DNA of 64,000 nt from Nitrobacter sp. Nb-311A (GTDB lineage: Bacteria; Pseudomonadota; Alphaproteobacteria; Rhizobiales; Xanthobacteraceae), in NCBI RefSeq assembly GCF_000152905.1, contig NZ_AAMY01000007.1, forward strand, positions 1-64,000. Reading direction: 5' to 3'. Position numbers and translations under genes: made by a program. Under the pieces are notes generated by a model, which was given only the letters and a program-made list of their open reading frames with translations, did not search any database and was not told the origin of the DNA. This document shows positions 57,591 to 64,000 of the stretch, in pieces. Numbering within the stretch: the first letter of the stretch is position 1; each line of letters begins with the position of its first letter.

Positions 57591-57983
57591 CACCGTGAAC
57601 AGAACTTCACCGCCCACATTGGCGTCGCGCGCCTCGTGGTCGGCCATGATTCCTTTCGGCGTCGACAGCACTGAAATTCCCAGCCCGTTGTTGACGCGCG
57701 GCAGATTTTTCACCGAGGCGTAAACGCGCCGGCCAGGCCTGGAGACGCGCTCGATCTCGCGGATCACGGGCTCCCCGTCGAAATATTTCAGCTCGATCTC
57801 CAGCTCGCTGCGGCCCGAGGAATGCTCGACACTGGCATAACCCCGGATATAGCCCTCGCTTTTAAGCACTTCGAGCACGTTGGCACGCATCTTCGAGCCG
57901 GGAGCCGAAACCTTGGGCTTGTTGCGCATCTGCGCATTGCGAATGCGGGTGATGAGATCGCTGATCGGATCGTGCGTGGACAT
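57585..57983 (-). CDS. rpsH: 30S ribosomal protein S8
   Basis: This 132-residue protein begins [20 protein letters not shown] and contains [20 protein letters not shown] and [11 protein letters not shown]. It binds 16S rRNA helix 21 and in enterics represses the spc operon. Its stop lies within a family D repeat. Confidence 0.98.
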   Translation of the reverse strand: MSTHDPISDLITRIRNAQMRNKPKVSAPGSKMRANVLEVLKSEGYIRGYASVEHSSGRSELEIELKYFDGEPVIREIERVSRPGRRVYASVKNLPRVNNGLGISVLSTPKGIMADHEARDANVGGEVLFTVF

Positions 57984-57996
57984 CTGGCGATCCTCC

Positions 57997-58302
57997 TTAC
58001 CAGCTCGACTTCACGAGGCCGGGAACCAGACCTCTGGAGCCGAGCTCGCGCAGCGCAATGCGACTGAGCTTGTTCTTGCGGTAATTCGAGCGCGGACGTC
58101 CGGTCAGCTCGCAGCGGTTGCGGATACGCGTCGCCGACGAATTGCGCGGCATTTCGGCGAGTTTCAGCGTGGCGGCGAACCGCTCCTCCATCGGCTTGGT
58201 TTTGTCGGCGATGATGGCTTTCAGCCGAGCGCGCTTCGCAGCCGCGTTTCCAGCCATCCGCCTGCGCCGGTTGTTCTTCTCGATCGAACTCTTCTTTGCC
58301 AT
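57997..58302 (-). CDS. rpsN: 30S ribosomal protein S14
   Basis: This 101-residue protein has the long, zinc-free form. It contains [40 protein letters not shown] and [18 protein letters not shown]. It lies 13 bp before rpsH. Confidence 0.98.
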   Translation of the reverse strand: MAKKSSIEKNNRRRRMAGNAAAKRARLKAIIADKTKPMEERFAATLKLAEMPRNSSATRIRNRCELTGRPRSNYRKNKLSRIALRELGSRGLVPGLVKSSW

Positions 58303-58345
58303 GCTAGGCTCCTTACCTTTCCGCGTCTGAGCGCTTCTCAGCGTC

Positions 58346-58903
58346 TCACTGCCGGAACGGAAAATTGAATGCAGTCAGCAGCGCCCGGGCTTCGTCGTCC
58401 GTCTGCGCTGTCGTGCAGACAGTGATGTCCATACCCCAGCTCTCCCCGGCCTTGTCGAAATCGATCTCCGGGAAAATGATGTGTTCCTTGATGCCGAGCG
58501 AGTAATTGCCGCGACCGTCGAAACTCTTCGGATTGAGACCGCGAAAGTCACGTACGCGTGGCAGCGCGACATTCACAAGGCGGTCGATGAACTCGTACAT
58601 CTTCGCCTTGCGCAGCGTCACCTTGCAGCCGATCGGCTGGTTCTCACGCAGCTTGAAGGTTGAAATCGCCACGCGCGAATAAGTCACCACCGCCTTTTGG
58701 CCCGCAATCAACGACAGGTCGGCCGCCGCCGTCTCGGCCTTTTTACGGTCATTCACGGCCTCGCCGATTCCCATGTTGAGAACCACCTTGTCGAGGCGAG
58801 GCACCTGCATGACGTTGACGTAACCGAACTGCTCGGTCAGCCGGGCTCGGATGCTCTTGTCATACTCCGCGCGCAGGCGCGGCACGTAAGCCGTCTCAGC
58901 CAT
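58346..58903 (-). CDS. rplE: 50S ribosomal protein L5
   Basis: This 185-residue protein contains YGYVNVMQ-like [40 protein letters not shown] and [20 protein letters not shown], the L5 signature. It binds 5S rRNA. The ATG at 58903 ([18 protein letters not shown]) overlaps the rplX end by 8 bp; the upstream frame extension is a shadow. Confidence 0.97.
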   Translation of the reverse strand: MAETAYVPRLRAEYDKSIRARLTEQFGYVNVMQVPRLDKVVLNMGIGEAVNDRKKAETAAADLSLIAGQKAVVTYSRVAISTFKLRENQPIGCKVTLRKAKMYEFIDRLVNVALPRVRDFRGLNPKSFDGRGNYSLGIKEHIIFPEIDFDKAGESWGMDITVCTTAQTDDEARALLTAFNFPFRQ

Positions 58904-59210
58904 CGATCTCCGCTCCCGAGCGCTTGGCGACACGCACCTTGGTGCCGTCTGCCTGAATCTTGAAACCGACGCGGGTCGGCTTTCCATCCTTGCCGACGAT
59001 CGCGATATTTGACAGGTGAACCGGCGACTCCTTCGAAATGATGCCGCCCTCCTGGTTCTGGGTTTGCTTCTGGTGGCGCTTCACCATATTGACGCCGCGC
59101 ACCAGCGCCCTGCCTTCCGCGGGGCGCACCTCGAACACCTCGCCGGTGCGGCCCTTATCGCGGCCCGACAATACGATAACCTTGTCGCCCTTCCGGATCT
59201 TGGCAGCCAT
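58896..59210 (-). CDS. rplX: 50S ribosomal protein L24
   Basis: This 104-residue protein ([20 protein letters not shown], then [20 protein letters not shown]) initiates 50S assembly. The open frame continues upstream into rplN sequence, but the ATG at 59210 overlaps the rplN stop by one base and fits the family start. Confidence 0.97.
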   Translation of the reverse strand: MAAKIRKGDKVIVLSGRDKGRTGEVFEVRPAEGRALVRGVNMVKRHQKQTQNQEGGIISKESPVHLSNIAIVGKDGKPTRVGFKIQADGTKVRVAKRSGAEIDG

Positions 59211-59578
59211 CACAGCACCTCCGGCGCCAGCGATATGATTTTCATGTGGTTCTTGGCGCGTAACTCGCGCGGCACCGGTCCGAAAATACGGGTACCGACA
59301 GGCTCGGACTGATTGTTGATCAGAACGGCCGCATTGCGGTCGAAACGGATCACCGAACCGTCCGCGCGGCGGATATCCTTGGAGACCCGCACCACCACCG
59401 CCTTCATGACGTCGCCCTTCTTCACCTTCCCGCGCGGGATGGCTTCCTTGATCGACACGACGATGATGTCGCCCACCGTTGCATAGCGGCGCTTGGAACC
59501 TCCAAGCACCTTGATGCACATAACACGGCGTGCGCCTGAATTATCGGCCACGTCGAGGTTGGTCTGCATCTGAATCAT
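59210..59578 (-). CDS. rplN: 50S ribosomal protein L14
   Basis: This 122-residue protein begins [20 protein letters not shown] and contains [20 protein letters not shown] and [20 protein letters not shown], the L14 hallmark, ending [15 protein letters not shown]. It lies 39 bp after rpsQ. Confidence 0.98.
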   Translation of the reverse strand: MIQMQTNLDVADNSGARRVMCIKVLGGSKRRYATVGDIIVVSIKEAIPRGKVKKGDVMKAVVVRVSKDIRRADGSVIRFDRNAAVLINNQSEPVGTRIFGPVPRELRAKNHMKIISLAPEVL

Positions 59579-59617
59579 TGATGCACCTTGTCCTCTTTCT
59601 GATGCGCAAAATCGCGC

Positions 59618-59866
59618 TTAAGCGGTTTTCTTCTGTTCGCCCCGAACCACGGTCCAGCGCTTCAACTTCGAGATCGGCTTGCTTTCCTCGATCCACACCA
59701 TGTCGCCCGGCTTGAACTCGTTGTTCTCGTCGTGCGCGTGATAGTTCTTCGAGCGGCGAATGGTCTTCTTGTAGATCGGATGGGTAAAACGGCGATCGAC
59801 CCGCACCACAACCGTCTTGGCTTGCTTATCGCTGACGACCACGCCCTGCAGCGTACGTTTCGGCAT
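59618..59866 (-). CDS. rpsQ: 30S ribosomal protein S17
   Basis: This 82-residue protein begins [20 protein letters not shown] and contains [20 protein letters not shown] and [20 protein letters not shown]. It binds 16S rRNA in the 30S body. It lies 11 bp after rpmC. Confidence 0.98.
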   Translation of the reverse strand: MPKRTLQGVVVSDKQAKTVVVRVDRRFTHPIYKKTIRRSKNYHAHDENNEFKPGDMVWIEESKPISKLKRWTVVRGEQKKTA

Positions 59867-59877
59867 CTTAAAGCCCC

Positions 59878-60084
59878 TTATTTCTTCGCGTCGCGCTTTT
59901 GCGCGGCGATGGTCTTGATCCGTGCGATATCGCGGCGGGCTTCACGCATCCGCGATGTGTTCTCAAGCTGTCCTGTCGCGCGTTGGAAACGCAGATTGAA
60001 CCGTTCCTTCTTCAGACTGACGATAGCATCGTCCATCTGGTCGGGGGTCATCGCGCGGATGTCAGCGGTCTTCATTGCGGCCAT
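59878..60084 (-). CDS. rpmC: 50S ribosomal protein L29
   Basis: This 68-residue protein ([20 protein letters not shown], then [20 protein letters not shown]) is a two-helix protein at the tunnel exit. The ATG at 60084 follows rplP by 5 bp; a second ATG three codons later is also possible. The longer open frame overlaps rplP and is rejected. Confidence 0.97.
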   Translation of the reverse strand: MAAMKTADIRAMTPDQMDDAIVSLKKERFNLRFQRATGQLENTSRMREARRDIARIKTIAAQKRDAKK

Positions 60085-60089
60085 GTCGA

Positions 60090-60503
60090 TTACTCCGCGA
60101 TGCGCGCGACGAAGCGCGTCTTGATCGGCAGTTTGGCGGCGGCGAGCGTGAGCGCTTCTTTCGCGGTTTGCGGAGCCACGCCATCGATCTCGAAAAGTAC
60201 CCGGCCCGGCTTGACCCGTACCACCCACAATTCCGGCGCACCCTTGCCTGAGCCCATGCGGACCTCGGCCGGCTTCTTCGACACGGGCACATCCGGGAAA
60301 ATACGGATCCAGACCCGTCCCGCGCGCTTCATGTGACGCGTCAGCGCCCGCCGCGCGGCTTCGATCTGGCGCGCCGTGATGCGCTCGGGCGCCATCGCCT
60401 TCAGGCCGAACTGGCCGAACGCCAGTGTCGCACCCGACGACGCGGTGCCGTGGATGCGGCCCTTATGCGCCTTCCGGAACTTGGTCTTCTTCGGTTGCAT
60501 CAT
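60090..60503 (-). CDS. rplP: 50S ribosomal protein L16
   Basis: This 137-residue protein contains [40 protein letters not shown] and [20 protein letters not shown]. It helps position the A-site tRNA. Two adjacent ATGs could serve as the start. A family A repeat lies between it and rpsC. Confidence 0.98.
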   Translation of the reverse strand: MMQPKKTKFRKAHKGRIHGTASSGATLAFGQFGLKAMAPERITARQIEAARRALTRHMKRAGRVWIRIFPDVPVSKKPAEVRMGSGKGAPELWVVRVKPGRVLFEIDGVAPQTAKEALTLAAAKLPIKTRFVARIAE

Positions 60504-60531
60504 GGCTTACGCCCTCAAACCTTCTCTTTGC

Positions 60532-60577
60532 GCATGATCTGGTCCGAAAACCGGTGACCGCTTTTCGGGATCATGCT
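60532..60577. repeat. Dispersed palindromic repeat, family A (core copy)
   Basis: GCATGATCTGGTCCGAAAAC, CGGTGACCGCTTTTCGG, GATCATGC match the cores at 9701-9747 and 35325-35371. It fills the 79-bp rpsC-rplP gap. The extra 50-bp arm of the other copies is mostly missing. Confidence 0.8.
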
Positions 60578-60582
60578 GTCGT

Positions 60583-61278
60583 TCAAGCCGCATCGCGGCG
60601 CGGACGGCTGTCGTCGCCGGCCAGGCGTTTGTCCTGAGCCATCGGATCATGCTCGAGGATCTCGCCCTTGAATATCCAAACCTTGACGCCACAGGTACCG
60701 AACGTCGTGAACGCGGTGGCAACGCCGTAGTCCACATCGGCGCGCAGCGTGTGCAGCGGCACACGGCCTTCGCGATACCATTCCATGCGGGCGATTTCGG
60801 CGCCGCCGAGCCGGCCCGAACAGTTGATGCGGATGCCCTCGGCGCCGAGACGCATCGCCGATTGCACGGCACGCTTCATCGCGCGACGGAACGCGACGCG
60901 GCGCTCAAGCTGCTGCGCAATCGATTCGGCGACCAGCGTGGCATCGAGCTCCGGCTTCCGAATCTCGACGATGTTGAGCACCACGTCCGAAGAGGTGATG
61001 TCGGCAACCCTCTTGCGCAGCTTGTCGATATCGGCGCCCTTCTTGCCGATCACGACGCCGGGGCGCGCCGAATGGATCGTCACGCGGCACTTTTTATGCG
61101 GGCGCTCGATCACGATGCGGGCGACGGCCGCCTGCTTGAGTTCCTTGTGCAGAAGTTCGCGAATCTTGACGTCCTCGTGCAGCAGCCTTCCGTACTCGCT
61201 CTTGCCGGCATACCAACGGGAATCCCAGGTTCGGTTGATACCCAGACGCAGCCCGATTGGATTGATCTTCTGACCCAT
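60583..61278 (-). CDS. rpsC: 30S ribosomal protein S3
   Basis: This 231-residue protein begins [20 protein letters not shown]. It has the KH domain segment [19 protein letters not shown] and the C-terminal [20 protein letters not shown]. It lines the mRNA entry site. The tail [16 protein letters not shown] is disordered. Confidence 0.98.
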   Translation of the reverse strand: MGQKINPIGLRLGINRTWDSRWYAGKSEYGRLLHEDVKIRELLHKELKQAAVARIVIERPHKKCRVTIHSARPGVVIGKKGADIDKLRKRVADITSSDVVLNIVEIRKPELDATLVAESIAQQLERRVAFRRAMKRAVQSAMRLGAEGIRINCSGRLGGAEIARMEWYREGRVPLHTLRADVDYGVATAFTTFGTCGVKVWIFKGEILEHDPMAQDKRLAGDDSRPRRDAA

Positions 61279-61297
61279 CGTTTTCTCCCGCGCCTCT

Positions 61298-61684
61298 TTA
61301 AGCGCTCGCCTCGGCCTCGACCTGACGCACCACGATGGTCAGCTGCGAGAACGGTTTATAGATACGGCCCGAACGGCCACGGCCGCGCGGCGCGAAACGC
61401 TTCATCACCATGCCGTTGCCGACAAAAGCCTCCGACACGATCAACTCGTCGACGTCGAGGTCGTGATTGTTCTCGGCGTTGGCGATCGCCGATTCCAGAC
61501 ACTTCTTGACGTCGCCAGCAATTCGCTTGCGCGAAAACTGCAGGTCCGCGAGCGCCGCGGATGCCTTGCGGCCGCGGATCAGTTGCGCAACCAGGTTGAG
61601 CTTCTGCGGGCTCACCCGAAGCATCCGGGCGATTGCCTTGGCCTCGTTTTCCGGGAGGCTCCGTTCGCGCTTTGGTTTGCTCAT
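61298..61684 (-). CDS. rplV: 50S ribosomal protein L22
   Basis: This 128-residue protein contains [40 protein letters not shown] and the tunnel loop [19 protein letters not shown]. The ATG at 61684 ([18 protein letters not shown]) is chosen over an upstream frame overlapping rpsS. Confidence 0.97.
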   Translation of the reverse strand: MSKPKRERSLPENEAKAIARMLRVSPQKLNLVAQLIRGRKASAALADLQFSRKRIAGDVKKCLESAIANAENNHDLDVDELIVSEAFVGNGMVMKRFAPRGRGRSGRIYKPFSQLTIVVRQVEAEASA

Positions 61685-61694
61685 AACTTGAACC

Positions 61695-61973
61695 TCAAGA
61701 CCTCTTGGCTTTCTTGTCGCCCGAGTGGCCATGGAACGTGCGGGTCGGCGAGAACTCGCCGAACTTGTGACCGACCATCTCTTCGTTTACCGACACAGGC
61801 ACATGCTTCTGGCCGTTGTAGACGCCGAACACCAGGCCGACGAATTGCGGCAGAATGGTCGAGCGGCGGCTCCAGATCTTGATGACGTCATGACGGCCGC
61901 TCGCCCGCGCGGCATCTGCCTTCTTGAGCAGCGAGCCTTCAACAAACGGGCCTTTCCAGACTGAACGAACCAT
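61695..61973 (-). CDS. rpsS: 30S ribosomal protein S19
   Basis: This 92-residue protein begins [20 protein letters not shown] and contains [20 protein letters not shown] and [20 protein letters not shown]. It lies 15 bp after rplB and 10 bp before rplV. Confidence 0.98.
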   Translation of the reverse strand: MVRSVWKGPFVEGSLLKKADAARASGRHDVIKIWSRRSTILPQFVGLVFGVYNGQKHVPVSVNEEMVGHKFGEFSPTRTFHGHSGDKKAKRS

Positions 61974-61988
61974 GTCCGGCTTTCCTTA

Positions 61989-62822
61989 CTACTTCTTCCG
62001 CTTGTGGCGGCTGATGAGAATGAACTTGTTGGTCGACTTGTTGGAACGGGTCTTCTTGCCCTTGGTCGGCTTGCCCCACGGCGTCACCGGGTGACGGCCA
62101 CCCGACGTCCGGCCTTCGCCGCCGCCATGCGGATGGTCGATCGGGTTCATGACCACGCCACGGTTGTGTGGACGGCGGCCCATCCAACGGGTGCGGCCCG
62201 CCTTGCCGATCGAGGTATTCATGTGATCCGGATTCGATACCGCACCAATGGCGCCGCGGCAGCGGCCGTGCACCAGGCGCTGCTCGCCCGAATTCAGACG
62301 CAGGATGACATAGTCCTGGTCGCGACCGACGATCTGAGCATAGGTGCCGGCGGAACGCGCAAGCTGACCGCCCTTGCCGATCTTCATCTCGACGTTGTGG
62401 ACGATCGTGCCGACGGGCATGTTGCCGAGCGGCATGACATTGCCCGGCTTGACGTCAACATAATTTCCGGCCGCGACGGTATCGCCGACAGCCAGGCGCT
62501 GCGGCGCCAGAATATAAGCCTGCTCACCGTCCTGATACTTGATCAGCGCGATGAACGCAGTGCGGTTCGGATCATACTCGAGTCGCTCGACGATCGCCGG
62601 CACGTCCGTCTTGCCGCGCTTGAAATCGACGTTGCGATAAGCCTGCTTGTGGCCGCCGCCGCGAAAACGCACGGTCACGCGCCCGGTGTTATTGCGGCCG
62701 CCCTTGCCGCGCTTGCCCTCGGTCAACGTCTTGACCGGCTTGCCCTTGTAGAGGGCCGAGCGATCGACCATTACCAACTGGCGTTGGCCCGGCGTCGTGG
62801 GATTGTAAGTCTTGAGTGCCAT
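61989..62822 (-). CDS. rplB: 50S ribosomal protein L2
   Basis: This 277-residue protein contains [40 protein letters not shown] and the conserved [20 protein letters not shown] region needed for peptidyl transfer. It ends [12 protein letters not shown]. Confidence 0.98.
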   Translation of the reverse strand: MALKTYNPTTPGQRQLVMVDRSALYKGKPVKTLTEGKRGKGGRNNTGRVTVRFRGGGHKQAYRNVDFKRGKTDVPAIVERLEYDPNRTAFIALIKYQDGEQAYILAPQRLAVGDTVAAGNYVDVKPGNVMPLGNMPVGTIVHNVEMKIGKGGQLARSAGTYAQIVGRDQDYVILRLNSGEQRLVHGRCRGAIGAVSNPDHMNTSIGKAGRTRWMGRRPHNRGVVMNPIDHPHGGGEGRTSGGRHPVTPWGKPTKGKKTRSNKSTNKFILISRHKRKK

Positions 62823-62850
62823 AATCTATCGCCTTAAAGCCGTTTCCGCC

Positions 62851-63147
62851 TCAGAGACCAGTGGTGACGTCGATGCGATGGCCTTCTTCCAGGGTCACAA
62901 CCGCGCGCTTGATGTCTGACTGTGAACCCAGACGCCCCCGGAAAACCTTCGTCTTGCCTTTACGTACCAGCGTGTTCACGCTCTTAACCTTGACGTCGAA
63001 CAGTTTTTCGATCGCTTCCTTGATCTGCGGCTTGGTCGCCTTGCGAGCCACCTTGAACACAACCTTGTTGTGCTCGGAGGCCATCGTCGCCTTTTCGGTA
63101 ATAACCGGAGCAACAATCACGTCGTAATGGTTCGCGCCGATTGTCAT
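62851..63147 (-). CDS. rplW: 50S ribosomal protein L23
   Basis: This 98-residue protein ([20 protein letters not shown], then [20 protein letters not shown]) docks trigger factor and SRP at the tunnel exit. It overlaps rplD by 4 bp (ATGA). Confidence 0.98.
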   Translation of the reverse strand: MTIGANHYDVIVAPVITEKATMASEHNKVVFKVARKATKPQIKEAIEKLFDVKVKSVNTLVRKGKTKVFRGRLGSQSDIKRAVVTLEEGHRIDVTTGL

Positions 63148-63764
63148 TTGAAACGCGCCTCCAACGCATCAACCGCCGCCTTGGTCAACACCAGCTTCTG
63201 GCGGCGCAGAATGTCGTAGACGTTGATGCCCTGGATCGGCAGCACGTCGATGTTCGGAATGTTACGTGCAGCCGTTGCAAACCCGGCATGAACCTGCGCA
63301 CCATCGACGATCAGCGCACTGGTCAGACCAAGGCCAGAGAAGTGCCCCATCAGAGCCTTGGTCTTGGCCTCCTTCAATTCGACGCTGTCGATGACAATCA
63401 AACCGCCGTCCTTGGCCTTCGCCGATAGAGCATGGCGCAGCGCTAGCGCGCGCACCTTCTTGGGCAGGTCATGCGCATGGCTGCGAACGACTGGCCCGAA
63501 CGCACGGCCGCCGCCACGGAACTGGGGCGCGCGGGCCGAGCCGTGACGGGCGTTGCCGGTGCCTTTCTGCTTGAACAGCTTCTTGCCGGTACGCCAGATT
63601 TCCGCACGTCCCTTCGTCTTGCGCGTCCCGGCCTGACGCTTGGCGAGTTGCCAGTTCACGCAGCGCTGAATCAGGTCCTTGCGCGGCTCGAGCCCAAAGA
63701 TTCCGTCCGATAATTGAACCGAACCCGCAGCCTTACCTTCCAGGGTGGTAATGTTCAGTTCCAT
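63144..63764 (-). CDS. rplD: 50S ribosomal protein L4
   Basis: This 206-residue protein begins [20 protein letters not shown]. It has the tunnel loop [20 protein letters not shown] and [20 protein letters not shown]. In enterics L4 represses the S10 operon. The ATG at 63764 follows the rplC stop directly; the longer frame is a shadow over rplC. Confidence 0.98.
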   Translation of the reverse strand: MELNITTLEGKAAGSVQLSDGIFGLEPRKDLIQRCVNWQLAKRQAGTRKTKGRAEIWRTGKKLFKQKGTGNARHGSARAPQFRGGGRAFGPVVRSHAHDLPKKVRALALRHALSAKAKDGGLIVIDSVELKEAKTKALMGHFSGLGLTSALIVDGAQVHAGFATAARNIPNIDVLPIQGINVYDILRRQKLVLTKAAVDALEARFK

Positions 63765-63765
63765 G

Positions 63766-64000
63766 TTATGCCCCCTCCTTCTCGGCCGGGACATCTGCCG
63801 TGACTTTGTCCTCATCCGCAGCCTGCGCGCCGCCTGCAACCTTGAACTTGCCTGGCTTCGGAGCTTCCTTGGGCAAGGGCTTCTTCACCGCGTCGCGCAC
63901 CGCGATCCAGCCGCCCTTGGAGCCCGGAACGGCTCCCTCGACCAGGATCAGGCCGCGCTCAACGTCGGTCTGCACCACGCGCAGGTTCAGCGTTGTGATG
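63766..64000 (-). CDS. rplC: 50S ribosomal protein L3, C-terminal part, cut by window end
   Basis: The visible C-terminal 77 or so residues contain [20 protein letters not shown] and [15 protein letters not shown], the end of the L3 core. A disordered tail follows ([26 protein letters not shown]), typical of alphaproteobacterial L3. The start lies beyond position 64000. Confidence 0.95.
   Translation of the reverse strand, partial: ITTLNLRVVQTDVERGLILVEGAVPGSKGGWIAVRDAVKKPLPKEAPKPGKFKVAGGAQAADEDKVTADVPAEKEGA

Noticed and set aside
1-64000. CRISPR arrays, prophage modules, rRNA genes, riboswitches
   Set aside because: No regularly spaced repeats, phage structural genes, rRNA segments or known riboswitch cores were seen; the dispersed palindromes are single units, not arrays.

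Overview
The window comes from an alphaproteobacterium of the Bradyrhizobiaceae/Nitrobacteraceae type. The best guess is Nitrobacter or a close relative. That rests on a complete alpha-carboxysome locus with form IA RuBisCO set in a rhizobial chromosome: Porin_2-type porin, FlhB-like/FliK pair, ATP12, and an S10-spc-alpha ribosomal cluster. No nitrite oxidoreductase gene lies in the window, so the genus is inference.

Layout: (1) 0-2.5 kb, a complete IS21-family element (istA, istB). (2) 2.7-9.6 kb, housekeeping genes: rpoZ, a NYN-domain protein overlapping a family-5 uracil-DNA glycosylase, a PilZ protein, smpB, mscL, dapA and a soluble lytic transglycosylase. (3) 9.6-12.8 kb, a repeat-rich gap with an IS5-type transposase relic, an outer-membrane porin and tRNA-Ser(GCU). 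(4) 13.0-35 kb, the CO2-fixation block. A leftward operon runs cbbL, cbbS, csoS2, csoSCA, csoS4A, csoS4B, csoS1, csoS1, a broken bacterioferritin-like gene, acRAF, mcdA, mcdB, cbbQ, cbbO, a csoS1D-like shell gene and a cytosolic trypsin-like protease. The regulator cbbR diverges from it. Beyond cbbR a second leftward operon (dabB, a small membrane protein, dabA, CPII) encodes a DAB-type inorganic carbon pump and a bicarbonate-sensing PII-like protein. (5) 35.5-47 kb, a carboxyl-transferase, fliK/flhB-like genes, ATP12, rluC, a TPR protein, rarA, a DegP-type protease and an OprP-like porin. (6) 48-64 kb, the S10-spc-alpha ribosomal supercluster, leftward, from rplC (cut by the window end) to rplQ, interrupted between secY and adk by an exported glycosidase-like gene.

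How it works together: DabA/DabB is expected to accumulate bicarbonate. CPII would sense bicarbonate/nucleotide state and CbbR would control transcription. CsoS2 scaffolds form IA RuBisCO into a CsoS1/CsoS4/CsoS1D shell, CsoSCA makes CO2 inside, acRAF assists RuBisCO assembly, CbbQ/CbbO reactivates inhibited RuBisCO, and McdA/McdB positions the carboxysomes on the nucleoid.

The points most worth a second look are: a frameshifted bacterioferritin-like gene with a 13-bp tandem duplication inside an otherwise intact cso operon; a candidate -1 frameshift site in csoS2 with an immediate -1 frame stop; a cysteine-rich patch in CsoS2; a cytosolic serine protease ending the operon; a truncated second copy of the OprP-like porin gene; and several families of dispersed palindromic repeats, one of which supplies the stop codons of two ribosomal protein genes.
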